From Bacillus sp. JCM 19058 (lineage in GTDB: Bacteria; Bacillota; Bacilli; Bacillales_H; Bacillaceae_D), in the NCBI GenBank assembly GCA_001310555.1, contig BAXO01000086.1:1-22199 (forward strand): 22,199 bases of DNA, given 5' to 3'. A program made the translations under genes and the position numbers. This document shows positions 18,501-22,199 of the stretch, one piece after another; position 1 is the stretch's first letter; every line of letters begins with the position of its first letter. Under the pieces are notes generated by a model. The model saw only the letters and a list, made by a program, of their open reading frames with translations. It was not told the DNA's origin and did not search any database.

Positions 18501-20238
18501 TTAAATTTCAAACTGCATATTGTATAAGTGGGAATAGGTCCCATTCAACGCCATTAATTGCTCGTGTGTTCCTTGTTCATCTAGACCATGCTCGGTTAAT
18601 ACAACGATTCTTTTTGCATTTCTAATCGTTGATAAACGATGAGCGATAACAAATGTTGTACGGTTTTTAGCTAAATACTCTAACGAATCTTGAACCACTT
18701 TTTCACTTTCATTGTCCAAGGCACTTGTTGCTTCATCAAAAATAATGATAGGAGGGTTTTTCAAGAAAACGCGAGCAATACTCAACCGTTGCTTTTGCCC
18801 TCCAGATAATTTAACACCGCGCTGACCTATATCTGTATTATACTTTTCAGGTAACTCCATAATAAATTCATGGGCATTGGCCTTTTTTGCTGCTTCAATG
18901 ATTTCGGCTCTACTGGCGTTCGGATTTCCGTAGCGAATATTATCAAGGATTGTTCCAGCAAATAAATATATATCCTGTTGGACAATACCTATGTTCCGTC
19001 TTAACGATTTCAAGCTAATATCCTTTATATTGATACCGTCTAGTAATACTTTCCCTTCACTTACTTCATAAAAGCGAGGAATGAGAGAACATAGAGTTGT
19101 TTTACCCGCACCGGAAGCTCCGACTAGAGCAATATATTCTCCAGCTTTTACATCCAGGGAAATGCTTTTCAAGGCGTAGCCACCGTTTTGCTCATACTTG
19201 AATCCTACATTGGCAAACGTTACCTGTCCTCGAACATTTCTTAATTCAATCGCATCTGCACTATCTTTGATATCTGGATTCACTTCTATAATTTCCATAA
19301 ATCGCTCAAACCCAGTAAATCCTTCCTGGTATTGCTGAGTAATATGAGTTAATTTTTGTATCGGCTCTATGAAGTAGCCAACATACAATAGAAATGTAAT
19401 GAGATCAGCCAGATCAAGCGAAGCATTGGCAATACTTGCGCCACCAAATACAACGACAGCAATAGTAATAAGCTGTGTAAAGGCTGTCACGCCACCAAAA
19501 AAAATACGCCTCATTTTTATAAAGTGATTTTCGGCTCGCAAGGAAGCGATCGTTTTCGCGAGCAAATTTTTGCTTTTCCGTTTCTTCATTTGTAAACGTC
19601 TTGACTACTCGAATCCCAGCAAGATTGTCTTCAACCTGTGCATTGACAAAGCCAATGTTTTCTTTTGTTCTCCTGTATTCCACTTTCAATTTCTTACTAA
19701 AGTAAAGTGTATAGATAGCCATAATTGGCAAAAAAGCAAAAACGATCAAGGTTAAGGTTGCATTAATGTGCATTAATATCGCAAAGGCTCCAATAAACCT
19801 GACCGAGTAAATAATAAAGTCCTCTGGACCATGATGGTAAAGCTCTGCTAGCGAAAGCAGATCATTCGTAATTCTTGACATTAACTGTCCGGTTTTTTGC
19901 TTATCGTAAAAACTAAACGATAACTTTTGAAGATGCGCAAACAATTCGCTCCGCATGTCGCTCTCCATCATTGCTCCCATTGCGTGACCTCGATTATCGA
20001 CAAAGAATGTACACACAACTTGAATAACAACGAGCACAAGCATGAACGCACCTGTTAAATAAATTTGATTTAACGCATTCGTCAAATCTCCCTCTAACAC
20101 TGTTTTCGTAATATATCTTACGCATAAGGGAAACAGTAAGGCAATGGCAGCTACGATTAATGCACATAACATAACGGCAAAAAATAAACTTAAATAAGGT
20201 CTATAGTATGATAAAAATTTCTTGAACCGAAAACTCAT
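18501..20238 (-). CDS. ABC exporter, MsbA-like half-transporter (one frameshift)
   Basis: Fused membrane and ATPase protein of about 578 residues, expected to dimerise and export a drug, peptide or lipid. Six membrane helices fill residues 1-320. The ATPase has Walker A GASGAGKTT (about 373), Q-loop VQQDIYLF, signature LSGGQKQR (about 477), Walker B IIIFDEATSALD (about 497) and H-loop IAHRLS. The start is ATG 20238, preceded by GGAGGAGG; the in-frame ATG at 20253 lacks a ribosome binding site. The T8 of the coding strand at 19497-19504 needs one base fewer, giving EAYFFGGVTAF. The ribosome binding site is inside a hairpin that starts at the stop codon of an 18-residue leader ORF, which predicts control at translation. 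Confidence 0.9.
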
Positions 20239-20245
20239 AAATTCC

Positions 20246-20265
20246 TCCTCCATGATTTTGGAGGA
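20246..20265 (-). promoter_or_regulatory. Hairpin overlapping the ribosome binding site of the ABC exporter
   Basis: In the minus-strand mRNA UCCUCCA (20265-20259) pairs with UGGAGGA (20252-20246), loop of 6. The 3' arm holds the exporter's GGAGG. The 5' arm begins immediately after the leader ORF's UAA, so a ribosome ending the leader would melt it. Confidence 0.65.
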
Positions 20266-20322
20266 TTAACCGATCGTTACCCTCCTATTTTTAATCGATC
20301 CGACTTTTAATGCGTTTTTCAT
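20266..20322 (-). CDS. 18-residue leader peptide before the ABC exporter
   Basis: ATG 20322 encodes MKNALKVGSIKNRRVTIG and stops at TAA 20266. AGAAAGGA lies 8 bp upstream of the start, as good as for many real genes. The ORF itself contains AGGAGG (20286-20281), which can pair with the same CCTCC arm that masks the exporter's ribosome binding site, so two mutually exclusive structures are possible. The size, basic composition and position match regulatory leader peptides of translationally attenuated resistance genes. A secreted or bioactive peptide is a less likely alternative. Confidence 0.55.
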   Translation of the reverse strand: MKNALKVGSIKNRRVTIG

Positions 20323-20350
20323 TTTAAACATCCTTTCTGTTAGTTAAATA

Positions 20351-20375
20351 ATGCCGCAGCTTAACACTGCGGCAC
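20351..20375 (-). terminator. GC-rich hairpin between the CD3324 unit and the ABC leader
   Basis: GTGCCGCAG (20375-20367) pairs with CTGCGGCAT (20359-20351) with a terminal G-U and a 7-nt loop, followed by TATTTAA. The U-tract is weak, so it may be a partial terminator (attenuator) rather than a full stop. Confidence 0.55.
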
Positions 20376-20414
20376 TAGGAAAGTTGAGATTACAAATTAG
20401 ATAATGCTCGTGTC

Positions 20415-20537
20415 TCAGATGAAACGAAGAAAAGTATGGCAAAGAATATAAAATTCAAACCATGTACGAAAATAGTCTTGCGTCCGCTCTGCCTTTTGGC
20501 GGGCTAACGACTTTCCTCTGCCATACCTTTCAATCAT
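20415..20537 (-). CDS. Possible 40-residue small protein overlapping the CD3324 stop
   Basis: ATG 20537 overlaps the upstream gene's TGA as ATGA, a typical coupled arrangement. The frame runs to TGA 20415. The product starts MIERYGRGKSLARQKAERTQ and ends with an aromatic, hydrophobic segment (YFRTWFEFYILCHTFLRFI), so a small basic membrane-binding protein is possible. No family is recognised. The same DNA has a 12-bp long-range pairing (20516-20527 with 20433-20444), so it may instead be a structured RNA. The two readings compete. Confidence 0.4.
   Translation of the reverse strand: MIERYGRGKSLARQKAERTQDYFRTWFEFYILCHTFLRFI
20433..20527 (-). ncRNA. Possible structured RNA closed by a 12-bp stem
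   Basis: In minus-strand RNA GGUAUGGCAGAG (20527-20516) pairs over all 12 positions, three of them G-U, with CUUUGCCAUACU (20444-20433). Inside are AGUC/GACU, GCC-AAAA-GGC and GAAU/AUUC pairings. A GGACGCAAGAC segment recalls the GACGCAAAG core of c-di-GMP-I riboswitches, but the other conserved parts are missing. No known class is assigned. Confidence 0.3.
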
Positions 20538-20824
20538 CTTTTCGCTTCGTTATATATTCTACGTGTCTTATATATAATTTTACGGATACTGTCCATGGAC
20601 AAGTTGTACATTTGCTCTAACTCATCAAGGGACCAGCCTTCCATATATAATTGGTAAATCTCTTCATTTCTTTGAGCAATAACCTGACGTGAACCGTTAA
20701 TTTCCCCCCAACCCGCTCGCTCATTTGTCTTTTTGGGGATATAGATTAGCTCGCCCTGGATATACTTTTGTAGCTCCTTTAGCAAATTAGGGGGAAGCAC
20801 CTCTTTTCCATTTTTGTATTGCAA
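20534..20824 (-). CDS. CD3324-family (Mor-like) HTH protein
   Basis: Intact 96-residue cytoplasmic protein, a probable DNA-binding regulator of unknown target. It opens with the family-typical LQYKNGKEVLPPNLLKELQK and YIQGELIYIPKK, and ends with a helix-turn-helix (YMEGWSLDELEQMYNLSMDS, then IRKIIYKTRRIY). TTG 20824 is the start, with AAGGAGG 9 bp upstream. A 33-codon ORF with its own strong ribosome binding site begins 64 bp upstream and overlaps the first 12 codons. It lies in the same direction as the ABC exporter about 300 bp downstream, so it may regulate that gene or the unit as a whole. Confidence 0.8.
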   Translation of the reverse strand: MQYKNGKEVLPPNLLKELQKYIQGELIYIPKKTNERAGWGEINGSRQVIAQRNEEIYQLYMEGWSLDELEQMYNLSMDSIRKIIYKTRRIYNEAKR

Positions 20825-20888
20825 ATTTCGTGTCCTCCTTAATAAGGTGGTGTACGTTTAAAGGCATTGTCCTTGTCATATTTTTCAT
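20787..20888 (-). CDS. 33-codon leader-like ORF overlapping the CD3324 start
   Basis: ATG 20888 has GAAAGGAGA 10 bp upstream. The product begins MKNMTRTMPLNVHHLIKEDT and stops at TAA 20787, 38 bp inside the regulator gene in another frame. Ribosomes on this ORF would run over the regulator's ribosome binding site, so it is more likely a translational control element than a gene for a functional protein. Confidence 0.4.
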   Translation of the reverse strand: MKNMTRTMPLNVHHLIKEDTKFAIQKWKRGASP

Positions 20889-20925
20889 TAGTTAAAGTCT
20901 CCTTTCGCTCATTATTAAAGGTAAA

Positions 20926-20946
20926 GCCTTACAAAATGTGTAAGGC
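20926..20946 (-). terminator. Hairpin with partial U-tract upstream of the CD3324 leader ORF
   Basis: GCCTTACA (20946-20939) pairs with TGTAAGGC (20933-20926), loop of 5, followed by TTTACCTTT. It is well placed to act as an attenuator between the two leader ORFs. Confidence 0.55.
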
Positions 20947-20961
20947 CTCCTCCGTATTTAT

Positions 20962-20989
20962 AGTATAAGTATGATTTTTGAATATTGAA
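20962..20989 (-). promoter_or_regulatory. Candidate internal promoter for the CD3324-ABC unit
   Basis: Minus-strand TTCAAT (20989-20984), 16-bp spacer, TATACT (20967-20962). The -35 is weak. If used, the transcript would start just before the 20926-20946 hairpin. Confidence 0.3.
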
Positions 20990-21009
20990 AGATCATGCTT
21001 AGAATATTT

Positions 21010-21034
21010 AATGAGGCCGCAATGCGGCCTCATT
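21010..21034. repeat. 11-bp perfect hairpin, 3-nt loop
   Basis: AATGAGGCCGC (21010-21020) and GCGGCCTCATT (21024-21034) are exact complements around AAT. On the minus strand it follows the 11-residue ORF by 15 bp. It lacks a proper U-tract. Confidence 0.6.
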
Positions 21035-21041
21035 TGCTTGA

Positions 21042-21062
21042 GATTTCCGCTAAGCGGAAATC
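21042..21062. repeat. 9-bp perfect hairpin containing the stop codon of the short leader ORF
   Basis: GATTTCCGC (21042-21050) and GCGGAAATC (21054-21062) pair around TAA. In the minus-strand mRNA the leader's UAG falls in the loop and first stem base, so a terminating ribosome would open the stem. Confidence 0.6.
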
Positions 21063-21085
21063 ACCTCAATTTGCTTTTTCATCAT
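21050..21085 (-). CDS. 11-codon leader ORF with very strong ribosome binding site
   Basis: AAAGGAGG lies 6 bp before ATG 21085, and the frame reads MMKKQIEVISA then TAG. Such a perfect initiation site before so short an ORF, with the stop inside a hairpin, suggests a regulatory leader rather than a protein gene. The second ATG at 21082 is an equal start candidate. Confidence 0.45.
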   Translation of the reverse strand: MMKKQIEVISA

Positions 21086-21132
21086 TATCAGCCTCCTTTC
21101 ATCTCCATTAACTCACATATAGATGGAAGCGA

Positions 21133-21180
21133 ACAAGTGAAAAAAAATTATAATTAATTTTTACCAGATACAAGTGAAAA
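21133..21180 (-). promoter_or_regulatory. Candidate promoter flanked by 11-bp direct repeats
   Basis: A perfect -10 TATAAT (21152-21147, minus strand) has TTGTAT (21173-21168) upstream with a short 15-bp spacer. ACAAGTGAAAA occurs at 21133-21143 and again at 21170-21180, 37 bp apart, one copy over the -35 and one after the -10: possible regulator sites. Confidence 0.4.
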
Positions 21181-21312
21181 TGTTTTGGAGAACAATGACG
21201 GAAACAATGCCCCTCTCCCGGTACGATCCTTGCTCAAGCTTGCAATGCTTTAGTGCGGCTGGCACGATTTTATATGAGTTTCAACTCTGGCGATTGAGCA
21301 TAAGGATAATGT

Positions 21313-21341
21313 TTTACAATTTTCGTTACAAACTATATGAT
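21313..21341 (+). promoter_or_regulatory. Sigma-A promoter of the AI-2E-family gene
   Basis: TTTACA (21313-21318), 17-bp spacer, TATGAT (21336-21341), 64 bp before the start codon. The remaining 21181-21312 interval shows no gene. Confidence 0.65.
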
Positions 21342-21405
21342 AGATATAACTAGAACGGAACGCTATTTTTGACCAATACTGCATCACTTATCAGGAGGAT
21401 TAAAT

Positions 21406-22199
21406 TTGTCATTGCAACCAATATTTAAAAGAATACTACTCATCCTTATCCTCGTAGCCATTGGCATTTTCTGCTATTTTTATTTTTCCGTGTTTATGCC
21501 GATTTTATTGGCTCTATTGACAGCACTAATGTTTGAACCGTTAGTAAGGATTCTGAAAAAAAATATTTGAAGACAGAGAAGCGATTGCTTCCGGTAACGA
21601 TCACGTTTACCCTTTTCGTGGCAGGGAGCGGTTTTATTCTCTATTTGTCATTAATATATATCATCGATCGGTTGACGCAATGGGCTCTCCAATTCCCTAG
21701 TTTTGCTGTAGATATGCAAAAATATATCGGACAATTAATAGACGGATTCAACCAGTTGATCGCTAGTATGCCGCAGCAAGAGTTACTCATTGTTGAACTG
21801 GAAAACCAATCTCAAAAATTGCTCGATCAAGCAGCTTCTCTTGCTCAGGAGTTAATCGTCTTTTTAACTACGTCTGTTCAATCGATTCCAAATATGCTCT
21901 TCGTTACACTCGTTTATTTAATTACCTTTTTCTTGTTCAGCCTTGATTTACCACGTATCATTAACACTTTTTTTTCGTTTTTTCAAAGAGGAGACAGCCG
22001 AAAAATTGAATTATGTCTTCCGACGTCTAGGGAAGGTATTTTGGGGATATTGGAAAGCCCAATTTCTATTAAGTATTATGATCTTCGTCCTTACCTATGT
22101 TAGCCTGTTGTACATCTCGCCTAATCTAGCCTTAGTGATGTCAATTATTATTTGGGTTGTCGACATCATTCCATTATACGTCGGTCCCGCTTTAATTCT
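21406..22199 (+). CDS. AI-2E-family membrane protein, 3' truncated by the window (two frameshifts)
   Basis: Polytopic membrane protein; relatives are proposed transporters, and one Bacillus branch (YtvI) is sporulation-associated. TTG 21406 with AGGAGG at 21393-21398 gives LSLQPIFKRILLILILVAIG as first membrane helix. A soluble amphipathic stretch (MQKYIGQLIDGFNQLIASMP) follows, as in the family's long outside loop. Joining needs one base more at the A8 run near 21557-21564 (ILKKKYLKTEKR) and one fewer at the T8 run 21968-21975 (FFRFFKEETAEKL). The last visible part, IIWVVDIIPLYVGPALI, is the conserved family segment, so roughly the last quarter is outside the window. Divergent from the ABC unit. 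Confidence 0.85.

Noticed and set aside
18335..18544. Minus-strand 69-residue ORF overlapping the end of the ABC gene
   Set aside because: No ribosome binding site, unusual composition, and its 3'-to-5' overlap with the exporter's last codons looks accidental.
20253..20253. Upstream in-frame ATG as start of the ABC exporter
   Set aside because: It has no ribosome binding site, and starting there would place the GGAGGAGG inside the coding region. ATG 20238 has the proper spacing.
20440..20520. c-di-GMP-I riboswitch suggested by GGACGCAAGAC and a GCC-AAAA-GGC loop
   Set aside because: The conserved GGCAAACC strand and the second helical half with its receptor are missing, and the segment is also an open coupled frame. 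Kept only as an unassigned structure.
1..22199. CRISPR arrays, tRNA or rRNA genes
   Set aside because: No regularly spaced repeats, cloverleaf-like segments or rRNA signatures were found on either strand.

Overview
The window looks like chromosomal DNA of a low-to-moderate GC Gram-positive bacterium, most likely a Bacillaceae member. The evidence is frequent TTG starts behind strong AGGAGG ribosome binding sites, a CcpA-type cre site, sigma-A promoters, a YjiH-family gene, a CD3324-family gene, and a dispersed GC-rich repeat of a type I associate with Bacillaceae. Nearly every long gene is interrupted by single-base shifts, mostly at A/T runs of 7-8. Shortening or lengthening the run by one base restores a full-length family member each time. 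I therefore annotate whole genes across these shifts and treat them as probable base-call errors rather than pseudogenes.

Left edge (1-1320): an XRE repressor and an ImmA/IrrE-type metallopeptidase form a plus-strand pair resembling the repressor/anti-repressor modules of ICEs and phages. It is closed by a terminator that faces the terminator of the next operon.

Carbohydrate locus (1325-10770, all minus strand). Read in transcription order it encodes an atypical SDR-type epimerase, a DapA-superfamily aldolase/lyase, a three-part transcription regulator, a lipoprotein solute-binding protein, two MalF/MalG-type permeases, a protein fusing a GntR DNA-binding domain to a solute-binding-protein domain, and a zinc-ligand-poor MDR dehydrogenase. 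The transporter half has its own consensus promoter with a cre site filling the -35/-10 spacer. The enzyme half has a promoter overlapping an AAAGAC/GTCTTT palindrome. Together they suggest import and breakdown of an unidentified sugar or sugar acid under carbon catabolite control, sensed by two unusual regulators. No ATPase is encoded, so a shared MsmX-like ATPase is presumed.

Middle (10790-17960): a dispersed repeat and a decayed IS1182-like transposase start; then a MarR repressor with an MMPL exporter, controlled by a near-perfect 31-bp dyad; then a GABA-type class III aminotransferase in an operon with a YjiH/Gate-domain membrane protein.

Right part (17960-22199): a gene-poor 540-bp stretch, then a minus-strand unit that I consider the most interesting part of the window. 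Very short ORFs with strong ribosome binding sites alternate with hairpins around a CD3324-family regulator, and they lead into an MsbA-like ABC exporter. The exporter's ribosome binding site lies inside a hairpin that begins directly after the stop codon of an 18-residue leader peptide. This is the layout of translation-dependent attenuation. The window ends inside a divergently transcribed AI-2E-family membrane protein.
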